A DNA stretch of 64,000 nt from JABMNT01 sp048262655 (GCA_048262655.1 JBLXEY010000002.1:124001-188000), one strand, 5' to 3'; shown: positions 52,875 to 62,580, numbered from the stretch's first letter. Notes: a model not told the origin generated them from the letters alone. Translations and numbers: made by a program.

Positions 52875-54776
52875 ATGGCAGACGAACCTATTGAGCAAGA
52901 AGAACCCCTTGATTTAAGCTCGGTAGATGATCCTGACTTTGCCCGGGCCGTAGACTTGCAAAGCCAAGGGAATATCGATCAGGCCGCCTCGCTGTATTCG
53001 CATATCATCGCCCGGGACAATCAGCACTTTAAAGCCATTCATAATCTGGCAGGCATTGTTGCCCATAAGGGGCACAAGGAACGTGCCATTGGACTGTATG
53101 AGTTGGCCACCCGGATCGAACCCAGATACGCCTCGGCCTATTGCAATTGGGGTGTCGTGCTCAAACAAACGGGTGTTGTCGATGATGTTATCGACAAGTT
53201 CGAGAAGGCGATTGCGCTGGACCCCGATATTTTGGCTGCACATACAAATCTTGCTGAACTATATCGGACACAGAGACACTTCAGGAAGGCTGTTGAGTCG
53301 TATCAGCAAGCCGTGCGCATCAATCCACAATTACTGGAAATGCACAACAATATGGGCGTCTGTTACCGGGCCCTTAATGAGAATAAACTTGCCGTAGAGT
53401 GTTTCCAAAAAGCCTTGGAAATTAAGCCTGATTATATCGACGCGACTGTCAATATGGGCAATGCGCTGGGGGCGTTAGGGCTAAAGGAACAAGCCATCAC
53501 TTACCTACGCAGGTCCATCGAACTCGAGCCAAACCTGGCTGCCGCCTACAACAATCTGGGGATTGCCCTGGCTGATACAGGGGAACTCGAAGAAGCGATG
53601 GCATGTTACGAAAAGGCGATTTCGCTTAATGCGAAAAGTCACGAAGCCCTGAGCAATATGGCGAACGTCTTGAACAGTTCCGGAAATAGCAGCCTGGCAG
53701 TCGCGAAACTCGAAGAAGCCATCGCTCTGAAGCCCGATTATTGGTCTGCGTACAATAATATGGGCAATGCCCTTAAGGACATGGGGCAATATGACGATGC
53801 CATCGAAAAGTTCAAAACGGCAGTTGAATTGGAACCAAATTCCGGAGAAGCCAATGCCAATCTTGGATATATGCATCTGTTGCAAGGGCGCTTTCTTGAA
53901 GGATGGGACGGCTATGCGTGGCGCGGTAAAGTAAAAGGCGAAGCGTTGGCGCGGCGGACATATGATCAACCGGCTTGGGATGGCGGCGAGTTAAGTGGAA
54001 AACATATCTACGTTTATCCGGAACAAGGGCTTGGCGATATTGTTCAGTTTTCGCGCTATACAACGCTTTTGAAAGAACGCGGTGCTGAAGTCACGCTTGA
54101 ACTTCCTAAGTCCCTCTGCAGTTTGCTTGAGGGGCTCGAGAATCTTGATCATATCCATTTACAAGATACCCCGCCTCCCGATTTTGATTTACATGCTTCG
54201 ATTATGGATTTGCCGCAGTTATTTGGCACCACACTTGAAACCATCCCCAATCCAGAAGGTTATCTGAAAGCAGACGAAGGGCTGAATCAGAAATGGAAAG
54301 AAAGACTGTCATCGTTCAACGGATTTCGTGTTGGTTTCGTCTGGGCCGGAAACCCAAAACATACAAATGATCGCAACCGTTCCTTAAAACTCGAACAGAT
54401 ACGGCCGCTGCTGGAAACGGATGGAGTTGACGCTTTTAGTTTGCAGGTCGGTAAAAACGGTGAAGCGGTCGCGATGTATGAAACGAAAATAACTGATTTG
54501 GCGCCTGAATTAACGGACTTTGCTGAAACAGCCGCTGCCATGAATAATCTGGACCTTATTATTACAGTTGATACGTCGCCCTTGCATGTGGCTGGCGCCT
54601 TAGGGCGCCCTGTTTGGGGGCTTATTCCGTTTGTGCCGGACTGGCGTTGGTTGCTGGAGCGAAGTGATAATCCCTGGTATCCAACGCTGCAATTATTTCG
54701 CCAGGATTCGACTAAGGAATGGCAGCCTGTTATTGATCAGGTTGCACGGGCGTTAACGGAAAAGGTTTCCGGATAA
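52875..54776 (+). CDS. TPR-repeat protein with C-terminal glycosyltransferase-9-like domain
   Basis: 633 residues from ATG 52875 (GGAG upstream; a TTG at 52863 is open). Residues ~20-350 are tandem TPRs (about nine), each with the A-x-x-N-x-G pattern, for example AAYNNLGIALADTGELEEAM. The C-terminal ~270 residues resemble GT9/ADP-heptose-type folds: YPEQGLGDIVQFSRYTTLLK, FRVGFVWAGNPKHTNDRNRS and ITVDTSPLHVAGALGRPVWG. This arrangement is common in proteobacteria; glycosyltransfer to a protein is possible but unproven. It has no signal peptide, so cytoplasmic. Confidence 0.87.
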   Translation: MADEPIEQEEPLDLSSVDDPDFARAVDLQSQGNIDQAASLYSHIIARDNQHFKAIHNLAGIVAHKGHKERAIGLYELATRIEPRYASAYCNWGVVLKQTGVVDDVIDKFEKAIALDPDILAAHTNLAELYRTQRHFRKAVESYQQAVRINPQLLEMHNNMGVCYRALNENKLAVECFQKALEIKPDYIDATVNMGNALGALGLKEQAITYLRRSIELEPNLAAAYNNLGIALADTGELEEAMACYEKAISLNAKSHEALSNMANVLNSSGNSSLAVAKLEEAIALKPDYWSAYNNMGNALKDMGQYDDAIEKFKTAVELEPNSGEANANLGYMHLLQGRFLEGWDGYAWRGKVKGEALARRTYDQPAWDGGELSGKHIYVYPEQGLGDIVQFSRYTTLLKERGAEVTLELPKSLCSLLEGLENLDHIHLQDTPPPDFDLHASIMDLPQLFGTTLETIPNPEGYLKADEGLNQKWKERLSSFNGFRVGFVWAGNPKHTNDRNRSLKLEQIRPLLETDGVDAFSLQVGKNGEAVAMYETKITDLAPELTDFAETAAAMNNLDLIITVDTSPLHVAGALGRPVWGLIPFVPDWRWLLERSDNPWYPTLQLFRQDSTKEWQPVIDQVARALTEKVSG

Positions 54777-54791
54777 CGTTTCCCCGTGATG

Positions 54792-55172
54792 TTACACGGC
54801 GATGAGTGCTGCAACAACATCGCGTTCTTCAGTTAACAGCACGTTGAATGTTCGGCAAGCCGCACCGGTGTCCATCCACTCGAGTACAGCCCCCTGCTCT
54901 CTTAACTGTTGTCGTAGAAGTTTTGGTGGAGCAACAAATCGTGGCCCGCAACCGATTAGCAGAATTCCCGGAATCGCTCCGTCGACGACGTGTTCAGATA
55001 GACTGTCCACAGTGATCTGCGCAGCTTCAGAGACGCTCCAGGGCAGCGAGGTATCGGCTTTTACCAATACAGATGACTGGAACTTTACGCCTGCAATTTG
55101 AAAGCCGCCGTCCCCATATTTTTGGATCACTTGGCGGCCTTCTGGTGTTACTGGCGTGATATCAAGGGACAT
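54792..55172 (-). CDS. Mth938-domain protein, NDUFAF3-like (DUF498)
   Basis: 126 residues. The Mth938 domain shows VIQKYGDGGFQIAGVKFQSS and LLIGCGPRFVAPPKLLRQQL, with EWMDTGAACRTFNVLLTEER as its C-terminal block. The human homologue NDUFAF3 (C3orf60) is a complex I assembly factor, and its bacterial counterparts are typically next to secD-secF, exactly the arrangement here (6-bp gap to secF). Function in bacteria is inferred from that link. Confidence 0.87.
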   Translation of the reverse strand: MSLDITPVTPEGRQVIQKYGDGGFQIAGVKFQSSVLVKADTSLPWSVSEAAQITVDSLSEHVVDGAIPGILLIGCGPRFVAPPKLLRQQLREQGAVLEWMDTGAACRTFNVLLTEERDVVAALIAV

Positions 55173-55178
55173 GACCGG

Positions 55179-56117
55179 TCAGGAAGCTTCAGCTGAGTCT
55201 TCGATCGTTTCACCAACCAAGCTGCCACGGCGTTGTATATTCAGGTTTAACAGAATGGGAACACCTAAGCAGATTGATGAAAAAGTACCTATGATCACAC
55301 CCCAGATCATCGCGAAACTGAAGTCGCGGATCACTTCACCACCCAAGAAATAGAGGGCTAAAAGGGCAAGCAATGTTGTCAGAGACGTAATGATTGTACG
55401 CGACAGCGTCTGATTTATTGAATTGTTCATAATCACAGGCAGCGGCATCTTTTTGTATTTACGCAAGTTTTCACGTACCCGGTCAAAGACAACAACGGTA
55501 TCGTTAATCGAATACCCCGCAATTGTCAGCACGGCGGCAACTGTCGACAGATTAAATTCAAGTTGAAAAAGCGCAAAAATCCCAACGGTAGAGATTACGT
55601 CATGGGTAAGTGCCACGATCGCAGCAAAGCCAAATTGCCACTCGAACCGGAACCAGATATAGACCAGGATCGCCAGAATCGCCAAGCCAACAGCTTCAAG
55701 ACCGTCCCAGAACAACTCTTGGGAGACTTTAGGTCCGACGAATTCCGTCCGGCGATACTCGACTTTATCACCAAGCTCTGCTTTGACTTTGTCTACGGCA
55801 ATTTGCTGAGCACCTTCGTCGCCCTCTTGTCGCTGGACTCGGATGAGCACGTCTGTCGGTTGACCAAACTCTTGCAAAGCAACTTCACCAAGGCCAAGGC
55901 CACCCAGCTTTTCTCTCATCTCGGCGATATCGGCAGGTTTTTCAGTACGGACTTCCAACATAATCCCGCCCTGAAAATCGATGCCATAGTTCAGACCTTT
56001 TGTCGCGAACATGGCGATAGAGGCGACCATAAGCAAAATTGAAAACGTGAAGAAAAATTTTCTTTTGGCAATGAAAGCAACATCTACATCTGCCGGTACC
56101 AGGTTTAGCGCACGCAT
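55179..56117 (-). CDS. secF: Protein translocase subunit SecF
   Basis: 312 residues from ATG 56117, chosen because GGAGAAG stands upstream (the frame is open to 56177). Six membrane segments. The N-terminal periplasmic motif GIDFQGGIMLEV pairs with its SecD equivalent, and TIAGYSINDTVVVFDRVREN is the conserved TM4-5 region. SecDF uses the proton gradient to assist late Sec export. It is preceded by secD with a 10-bp gap and followed by the Mth938 gene. Confidence 0.95.
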   Translation of the reverse strand: MRALNLVPADVDVAFIAKRKFFFTFSILLMVASIAMFATKGLNYGIDFQGGIMLEVRTEKPADIAEMREKLGGLGLGEVALQEFGQPTDVLIRVQRQEGDEGAQQIAVDKVKAELGDKVEYRRTEFVGPKVSQELFWDGLEAVGLAILAILVYIWFRFEWQFGFAAIVALTHDVISTVGIFALFQLEFNLSTVAAVLTIAGYSINDTVVVFDRVRENLRKYKKMPLPVIMNNSINQTLSRTIITSLTTLLALLALYFLGGEVIRDFSFAMIWGVIIGTFSSICLGVPILLNLNIQRRGSLVGETIEDSAEAS

Positions 56118-56127
56118 TATACTTCTC

Positions 56128-57696
56128 CTATAACGGCAATGTTTGAGGGGTTGTCCGGCGTAACCAGATGACGACAAGCAAACGCGTCACCATGATCGCC
56201 GTAAACATCGACGTCACAATACCAATCCCAAGAGTAACCGCGAACCCCTTGATGGGGCCGGATCCGAACACAAACAACAGGACGGCTGCGATAAGTGTTG
56301 TCACGTTTGCATCGATAATAGTCGTCAGGGCACGGCTGTATCCGGCGTCTATGGCGGAAACCGGCCCCCTGCCCAATCGTACTTCCTCTCGAATACGTTC
56401 AAAAATTAGCACGTTTGCATCGACAGCCATACCAATGGTCAACACAATACCGGCAATACCAGGCAACGTAAGCGTTGCCTGCAAAGCCGACAAGCTACCC
56501 AGAATAAGAATCATATTCACGATAAGCGCTGCGTCTGCCATCATGCCAAAGCGCCCGTAGGCGACCGCCATAAAGACGATGACCAAAATCATTCCCAGAA
56601 TACTGGCAATCTTACCCGCTTCAATGGAATCTGCACCCAAACCCGGGCCGACTGAACGTTCTTCGAGAATTGTTAAGGGTGCCGGTAATGCGCCTGCCCT
56701 TAATAACAGCGCCAAATCCGTTGCACCCTGGAAGGTGAAGTTGCCACTGATTTGGCCGCTACCACCTAAAATTGGCTCTCGAATAACCGGGTCACTGATG
56801 ACTTTGCCATCTAGTACAATCGCGAACGGGCGATTTACATTGGCCGCCGTAGTGGCACCAAATTTTTTGGCTCCGCGTGAATTAAAGCGGAAACTGACGA
56901 CGGGCTCTCCTGTCTGAGAATCCGTGCTGGGTTGTGAATCAATCAAGTCTTCGCCCGAAACCATAACACGCTTTTTGATCAGAACCTGTCCTGCATTCTG
57001 GGTCGGGTCGACACGGGGCAGCAGCCGTGTGCCCGGCGGGATGCGCCCCCTAAGGGCTTCATCAACTCGACTATCCGTCAAATGAAAGCTCATTTTTGCC
57101 GTTTCACCCAGCAGCCGTTTGATTCTCTCCGGATCTTTGACACCGGGTAACTGGACCAGAATTCGTTCGTCGCCCTGACGCTGAATGGTTGGCTCTCGGG
57201 TTCCTGTTTGATCGATCCGTGAACGGACGATTTCAACAGACTGCTGAATTGCAGAATTGCGACGGTCCGTGATCTGCTGACTGGTCAATTCGATCAGGAT
57301 GGTATTGTTATTTACACTGAGTTCCGTAAGCGGCGACATGGCACGGAGCAGGCTCCGCGCTTTTTCTGTCTCTTCCGACTTGCGGATGGTAACATGGACA
57401 CCTTGATCGCTGGCAATCCCCAAACCTGTATAATTGATCCGAGCTTTGCGTAGTTCAGCGCGCACGTCATCAACAATCGATTCCAGATGCTCTTTAATTA
57501 CGGCAGCGACTTCAACCTCAAGCAAAAGGTGTGAACCGCCTTGAAGGTCCAGTCCCAGGTTTACATGCTTGTGGGGCAACCAGTCTGGCAACGACTCCAA
57601 AGTTTCTTCTTTAAAAAAGTTCGGTGCCGAAAATGCTATGCCGAGTAGGCATACCAACAACACAGCTATCATTTTTGCTTTGGAGAAATAGACCAT
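56128..57696 (-). CDS. secD: Protein translocase subunit SecD
   Basis: 522 residues. GLDLQGGSHLLLEV near residues 48-61 opens the P1 head; GTREPTIQRQGDERILVQLPG is typical of P1; the membrane half has GMAVDANVLIFERIREEVRL and SAIDAGYSRALTTIIDANVT, holding the proton-pathway aspartates. With SecF and YajC it forms the accessory Sec complex. Order yajC-secD-secF is the standard operon. Confidence 0.96.
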   Translation of the reverse strand: MVYFSKAKMIAVLLVCLLGIAFSAPNFFKEETLESLPDWLPHKHVNLGLDLQGGSHLLLEVEVAAVIKEHLESIVDDVRAELRKARINYTGLGIASDQGVHVTIRKSEETEKARSLLRAMSPLTELSVNNNTILIELTSQQITDRRNSAIQQSVEIVRSRIDQTGTREPTIQRQGDERILVQLPGVKDPERIKRLLGETAKMSFHLTDSRVDEALRGRIPPGTRLLPRVDPTQNAGQVLIKKRVMVSGEDLIDSQPSTDSQTGEPVVSFRFNSRGAKKFGATTAANVNRPFAIVLDGKVISDPVIREPILGGSGQISGNFTFQGATDLALLLRAGALPAPLTILEERSVGPGLGADSIEAGKIASILGMILVIVFMAVAYGRFGMMADAALIVNMILILGSLSALQATLTLPGIAGIVLTIGMAVDANVLIFERIREEVRLGRGPVSAIDAGYSRALTTIIDANVTTLIAAVLLFVFGSGPIKGFAVTLGIGIVTSMFTAIMVTRLLVVIWLRRTTPQTLPL

Positions 57697-57729
57697 AGCG
57701 CTCGCCTTTTCGTCGTCTTATCGCTTGCT

Positions 57730-58335
57730 TTATTTATCTTTAGCGGGCTTGTCCGTATCCGCTCCGTCAGTGCTTTCAGCGTCGTTTGTCGGGGCCGCTT
57801 CAGCCGCAGTATCGCTTGCTTCTACTTTGGCTGCGGGTGTCGCTGCCTTTTTTGCACGTGGCTTGCGGGTCCGCTTCTTTGGCGCAGGCTTTTCAGCTTC
57901 TTCGTCGCCAGCGGCATCATTCGCGGCTGGAGCAGGTGCTTCGGCCTTGTTGCCACCAAAAAGGCCGCTTAAGAAACCACCGCTTTTCGCCTGACCAGAG
58001 TCATTGGCTGCAGCCCCTACAGGTGCTGTCTTGTTCAAGACAGCCGAAACGAGTTCACGCCGGACTTTGACCTTAACGTCTTTAGCGATTTCTACAGTGA
58101 CCGTATGATCGTCATCGACCTTGGCTACGGTACCCATAATTCCGCCGCCGGTGACAATTTTATCGCCACGTCGAATATCAGCGAGCATCGCCTTGTGATC
58201 TTTCATTTTCTTCTGCTGTGGACGGATGAGCAAGAAGTAGAAGACAACGAAAATCAAAACCAAAGGTAGTAAGGCTTCGATACCGCCACCGGCACCTCCA
58301 CCAGATTGAGCATAAGCAGGTGAAATGAACATCAA
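57730..58335 (-). CDS. yajC: Preprotein translocase subunit YajC with long Ala/Lys/Pro tail
   Basis: 201 residues, nearly twice the usual ~110. The first ~100 are canonical: a single membrane span ALLPLVLIFVVFYFLLIRPQ, then KMKDHKAMLADIRRGDKIVTGGGI and KVRRELVSAVL. From ~110 on there is a low-complexity tail (FLSGLFGGNKAEAPAPAAND, then KKRTRKPRAKKAATPAAKVE) ending acidic. The tail may interact with nucleic acid or ribosomes by charge but is probably disordered. Operon with secD (33-bp gap). Confidence 0.93.
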   Translation of the reverse strand: MMFISPAYAQSGGGAGGGIEALLPLVLIFVVFYFLLIRPQQKKMKDHKAMLADIRRGDKIVTGGGIMGTVAKVDDDHTVTVEIAKDVKVKVRRELVSAVLNKTAPVGAAANDSGQAKSGGFLSGLFGGNKAEAPAPAANDAAGDEEAEKPAPKKRTRKPRAKKAATPAAKVEASDTAAEAAPTNDAESTDGADTDKPAKDK

Positions 58336-58564
58336 AAACTCCTAATATCGGGCTATAATATCCCACGTAAAAATTCCGTTGCGGACTATACCCTTCGCGC
58401 CCCAACTTGCAATCGCAAACCGCTCGCAAGCCCGTCTCAGGTTAATATGGAAGAGGAATTCTTGATTGCCAGAAGAATAATCCATTAATTCAGCTTGAAT
58501 AATCCTGTTATTTACGGCGTCTATCGATTGACGAGTTCCCCTGCTGTGCCTAATCTCCGCTCCC

Positions 58565-59431
58565 ATGACTGATATCAATACACTTGTTCCCTTGTTGGAA
58601 CGGATTGCAGGCGCTCTCGAACGTTTGGCCCCTGAAATCGCAAAAACCTCCGATCTGAATGCGGCAGATGCGTTTGTCTGGCACTCAGATCCTGATTATC
58701 TGGAACCAATTGCAGATGTGAACCGGGTTGAACTGGCTTTATTGAAGGGGATCAATCGACAAACCGACCTCTTGGCGGACAACACGCAGCGCTTCACCGA
58801 TGGCTACGCTGCAAATAATGCCCTGCTCTGGGGCGCACGCGGAACCGGAAAAAGCTCTTTGGTGAAAGCTATTCATGCAGACATCAACGATAAACAACCA
58901 AATTCGTTGGCGCTGGTTGAAATACATCGGGAAGATATTCCGTCACTTCCACGGCTTTTGTCGCTGTTAAGGAAGTCTGATCGACGGTGTCTGCTGTTTT
59001 GCGATGATCTATCCTTCGATTCTCAGGATGATACCTATAAATCTCTCAAAGGTGTTCTTGAAGGCGGCATCGAAGGCCGACCGAAAAACGTCCTGTTTTA
59101 TGCGACATCCAATCGCCGCCATCTGATGGCCCGTGATATGATCGAAAACGAGCGGTCGACGGCCATTCATGCATCAGAAGCCGTCGAGGAAAAAGTATCG
59201 TTGTCAGATCGTTTTGGATTATGGCTCGGCTTCCATAATTGTGATCAGGACACCTATTTTGCCATTATCGAAGGTTATGCCGAGAGATTTGGGCTTAACG
59301 ACCCAAATATTGACTTGCGTGCTGAAGCCGTGGAATGGACGGTTACCCGTGGGTCGCGTTCTGGCCGTGTTGCCTGGCAATACATTCAGGATCTTGCTGG
59401 GCGCCTTGGTAAAAGTCTTGAAGCCAGTTAA
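58565..59431 (+). CDS. DUF815 AAA+-type ATPase
   Basis: 288 residues. Walker A GARGTGKSSLV (~90-98) and Walker B RRCLLFCDDLSF near residue 138 are intact. VLFYATSNRRHLMARDM is the sensor 1 region. DUF815 proteins are stand-alone ATPases of unknown role; in many alphaproteobacteria they sit near yajC/secD, as here (divergent across ~230 bp). Its stop shares bases with the nadB ATG (TAATG), so the two are co-translated. Confidence 0.88.
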   Translation: MTDINTLVPLLERIAGALERLAPEIAKTSDLNAADAFVWHSDPDYLEPIADVNRVELALLKGINRQTDLLADNTQRFTDGYAANNALLWGARGTGKSSLVKAIHADINDKQPNSLALVEIHREDIPSLPRLLSLLRKSDRRCLLFCDDLSFDSQDDTYKSLKGVLEGGIEGRPKNVLFYATSNRRHLMARDMIENERSTAIHASEAVEEKVSLSDRFGLWLGFHNCDQDTYFAIIEGYAERFGLNDPNIDLRAEAVEWTVTRGSRSGRVAWQYIQDLAGRLGKSLEAS

Positions 59432-61047
59432 TGAGTGACAGTCCGATAGCCGAGCAATTTGATATCCTTGTTATCGGGAGTGGTGCCGCTGGGTTGAGCG
59501 TGGCGCTGGAGCTGCCGTCGTCTCTTCGTATTGGGGTTCTGACCAAAAACAAGCTTGAGGAAAGCAATACCTATTATGCGCAGGGCGGGATTGCTGCGGT
59601 TTTGGATGAAACCGATAGCACGGATGCTCATGTCGAAGATACTTTGATTGCTGGCGCTGGTCTTTGCGATGAAACGGCGGTTCGTTTCATTGTCGAGCAC
59701 GGGCGCGCGGCAATTGAAAAGCTCATTGATTTTGGGGTTGGGTTTTCTCAGGAGAACGGCCCAGACGGCGCGCAAATCCCCCACTTGACCCGCGAAGGTG
59801 GTCATTCTCACAGGCGCATTGTTCATGCTGCTGATGCAACGGGAAAAGCCGTCGAGATGACCTTGGTTGAGCGCGTAAAAGAACGCTCAAACGTCAAAAT
59901 ACTAGAGCATCACAATGCCGTGGATTTGATCCGGGAGGTATTGCCCAGTGGTCGCCGAGGACGCTGTATCGGGGCTTATGCACTGGATACCAAAGCTGGT
60001 AGCGTCCATGCCTATGGCGCAAAAGCGACTGTATTAGCTTCGGGAGGCGCTTGTAAGGTCTATTTGTATACGTCAAACCCGGATGGCGCGACCGGGGATG
60101 GCATTTCTATGGCGTGGCGTGCCGGGTGTCGCGTTGCCAATATGGAATTTACCCAGTTTCATCCGACCTGTTTATATCATCCTGAAGCCAAGTCATTTCT
60201 GATTACTGAAGCAGTACGTGGTGAAGGCGGGCGTCTCCTGTTACCCGATGGTACGCGTTTTATGGACCAGTTTCACCCACAGGCCGAATTAGCGCCGCGC
60301 GATGTCGTCGCGCGGGCCATTGATCATGAAATGAAGCGCTTGGGTGTTGATTGTCTCTATCTCGATATTTCGCACAAACCGGAGGCCTTTATTGAGGAGC
60401 ATTTCCCAACCGTTCGCGCACGATGTCTTGAGTTTGGGATTGATATGACAAAAGAGCCACTGCCCATCGTTCCCGCCGCTCATTACAGCTGTGGCGGGGT
60501 CATGACCGACTTGAACGGTCTGACCGATGTCGACGGGTTATATGCGGCTGGCGAAGTCGCTTATACGGGGCTGCACGGTGCCAATCGCATGGCCTCAAAT
60601 TCCCTATTGGAATGTCTGGTACTTTCAAGTGCTGCTGCCAAAGACATTGTTGCGAAACTGGATGAAACCCCTGCTCCGCCGGCGATTAGGCCTTGGGATG
60701 CAAGCTTGGTGCGCGAACCAGACGAAGAAGTGATTGTCTCCCACAATTGGGAAGAGTTGCGTCGCTTTATGTGGGATTATGTTGGCATCGTTCGTACAAC
60801 CAAACGGTTGGAGCGGGCCAAACATCGGATCGATTTACTGCGGTCTGAAATTAGCGAATACTATAGTAACTTTCAGGTCACGGGCGATATGCTCGAGCTT
60901 CGCAATCTTGCCGTGGTCGCAGACTTGATCATCCGCTCGGCCATGATGCGAACAGAAAGTCGTGGCCTGCACTATACCCTGGATTATCCTGAGCTCGAAA
61001 AATCCAGGACACCGCAGGCGACCATCATTACGCCGTCACGTCGTTAA
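59431..61047 (+). CDS. nadB: L-aspartate oxidase
   Basis: 538 residues. NadB oxidises L-aspartate to iminoaspartate for NAD synthesis. FAD motif VIGSGAAGLSVALEL at residues ~13-27; family motifs NTYYAQGGIAAVLDE, REGGHSHRRIVHAADATGKA (catalytic His/Arg), EFTQFHPTCLYHPEAK and HYSCGGVMTDLNG. GEVAYTGLHGANRMASNSLLE is the C-terminal FAD block. NadA and NadC are not in the window. Coupled to the DUF815 gene by one-base overlap, an unusual partner. Confidence 0.95.
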   Translation: MSDSPIAEQFDILVIGSGAAGLSVALELPSSLRIGVLTKNKLEESNTYYAQGGIAAVLDETDSTDAHVEDTLIAGAGLCDETAVRFIVEHGRAAIEKLIDFGVGFSQENGPDGAQIPHLTREGGHSHRRIVHAADATGKAVEMTLVERVKERSNVKILEHHNAVDLIREVLPSGRRGRCIGAYALDTKAGSVHAYGAKATVLASGGACKVYLYTSNPDGATGDGISMAWRAGCRVANMEFTQFHPTCLYHPEAKSFLITEAVRGEGGRLLLPDGTRFMDQFHPQAELAPRDVVARAIDHEMKRLGVDCLYLDISHKPEAFIEEHFPTVRARCLEFGIDMTKEPLPIVPAAHYSCGGVMTDLNGLTDVDGLYAAGEVAYTGLHGANRMASNSLLECLVLSSAAAKDIVAKLDETPAPPAIRPWDASLVREPDEEVIVSHNWEELRRFMWDYVGIVRTTKRLERAKHRIDLLRSEISEYYSNFQVTGDMLELRNLAVVADLIIRSAMMRTESRGLHYTLDYPELEKSRTPQATIITPSRR

Positions 61048-61132
61048 GGCGAGCTGTATACTATTGTATTATCGGGACAGATCAGTTCATATGCGGATAC
61101 TTGGTTTTTCGCAGGAATAAAGGGGATCGCTA

Positions 61133-61432
61133 ATGAAAAAGAACCTGATGCTGTGCGCTATAGCGGCTGCCTTTCTTGTTGCGCCGATAAACGGCGTCCG
61201 GGCGGTAGAGGCCTATCCCCCGCAGCAACAAGAAGAGTTTGTGAGTTGGTGCACCGGAGCAAAAAGCGCGTCTGAGACAACATGCTCGTGCACCGTTAAA
61301 AGGTTGGCTCAAACCGTTCCAACGCAGGCACTTGCACAGTTTTTGGCATCTCAGGGAAGCTTCAGTCTTTCCACCGCGGCTGTGACGACCGGAGCCTCCG
61401 TAACGCAGGCGCTTTTGGCGTGCAGCAAGTAA
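61133..61432 (+). CDS. Small secreted cysteine-containing protein
   Basis: 99 residues with signal peptide MKKNLMLCAIAAAFLVAPIN (cleavage near VRA, residue ~23). AAAGGGG stands 8 nt before ATG 61133. Mature cysteines: WCTGAKSASETTCSCTVKRL gives three, plus LLACSK at the C-terminus, so two disulfides are possible. The C-x(9)-C-x-C spacing with a helical body resembles small periplasmic proteins that I cannot name. It converges on nlpD, with 7 bp between them. Confidence 0.65.
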   Translation: MKKNLMLCAIAAAFLVAPINGVRAVEAYPPQQQEEFVSWCTGAKSASETTCSCTVKRLAQTVPTQALAQFLASQGSFSLSTAAVTTGASVTQALLACSK

Positions 61433-61439
61433 TGCCCGT

Positions 61440-62513
61440 TTAGGCTTTTCCTCGCAGGTATTTTTTGGGATCACGCGCCTTGTTGCCGCGCCTGATTTCG
61501 AAATGCAATTGCGGTGAACTGACGTTTCCCGTTGATCCGATGGTCGCGATCTTTTGACCTCGTTTGATCTTGTCACCCCGCTTAACGAGGAGTTGTTCGT
61601 TGTGCGCGTAAGCCGTTACGTATCCACCCGCGTGTTTGATAAGCAGCAAATTTCCAAATCCGCGTAGTTCATTGCCTGCGTAAGCAACAATTCCATTTTC
61701 GGCCGCTTTAACCGGGTGTCCGCGACGCGCCTGAATGTTAATGCCGTCGTTCCGCAAACCTTTTGATTTTACGCCATAATTAGAGATGACTTTGCCATTC
61801 ACAGGCCATAAAAACCCTTTTTGACTTTTCGCGGGTGGCGCGACCAACGCTTTACGAGGGGCGGCAGGCACCGGTTTCTTGGTGTCCTTGGCCTTAACGA
61901 TCGGCGGTGACACCCATGCGGGCTTTACCACAGGCTTGGGTTTTGCAGGAGCTGCGGTTTTTGTCTCTGCTTTTGATGGCGCAATCGCAGTCGATTTGGC
62001 CGGTGACGACCCGGTCGAGCGTTGAGCCTTCTCGACTTTTGGAGATGGGTTTGTGCCGGACGGCAAAATTAGCGAGTTGCCGACGTGGATGACATAAGGC
62101 GGTTTCAGTCCGTTAATGCGCGCCAGTTCAAAGGCATTTACATCATAGGCGTTGGCGATCCCGAACAGGGTGTCACCCCGGACAATTTTATGAGCCGTCC
62201 CTCCGCGCGGGAGTTCAATGCGTTGCCCAATATGCAGAATGAACGGCGCGATTAGGCCGTTGGCCTCAATGATCGCACGCATTGGTACTTTATGACGCTT
62301 GGAAAGCGCATAGACCGTATCGCCCTTCCCGACCATGACAGCAGATGCACTAACAAATCTGGCATCATTATTTTGTGTGACCTGAGGCGTTGCTCTGTTC
62401 ACATCGCGAAGATTGGAGTCGCGCGGTGGCCATTCTGCGTAACCGCAGCCAGCCAGCACGCCAAGGGTCAACAAGCCGGCGAACAGATTTTTGATATGAT
62501 AATGCGCGCTCAT
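61440..62513 (-). CDS. nlpD: NlpD-type lipoprotein: two LysM domains and a degenerate M23 domain
   Basis: 357 residues from ATG 62513, which gives a lipoprotein signal NLFAGLLTLGVLAGC; an earlier ATG at 62597 overlaps pcm. Two LysM repeats follow (GKGDTVYALSKRHKVPMRAI and VRGDTLFGIANAYDVNAFEL). Next is a Pro/Lys/Ala linker, then M23 (GFLWPVNGKVISNYG ... SPQLHFEIRRG). Zn-ligand His/Asp of active LytM enzymes are missing (LRNDGINIQ where H-x-G-x-D is expected), so it is likely an amidase activator rather than an endopeptidase. surE-pcm-nlpD is the conserved order; rpoS is absent, as usual in this class. Confidence 0.9.
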   Translation of the reverse strand: MSAHYHIKNLFAGLLTLGVLAGCGYAEWPPRDSNLRDVNRATPQVTQNNDARFVSASAVMVGKGDTVYALSKRHKVPMRAIIEANGLIAPFILHIGQRIELPRGGTAHKIVRGDTLFGIANAYDVNAFELARINGLKPPYVIHVGNSLILPSGTNPSPKVEKAQRSTGSSPAKSTAIAPSKAETKTAAPAKPKPVVKPAWVSPPIVKAKDTKKPVPAAPRKALVAPPAKSQKGFLWPVNGKVISNYGVKSKGLRNDGINIQARRGHPVKAAENGIVAYAGNELRGFGNLLLIKHAGGYVTAYAHNEQLLVKRGDKIKRGQKIATIGSTGNVSSPQLHFEIRRGNKARDPKKYLRGKA

Positions 62514-62580
62514 AATCGGAATTATCCCTAAGGAGAGGCCTTGTCGCAACGTTAGATCCTTATCGACAACGGTATTCGTA

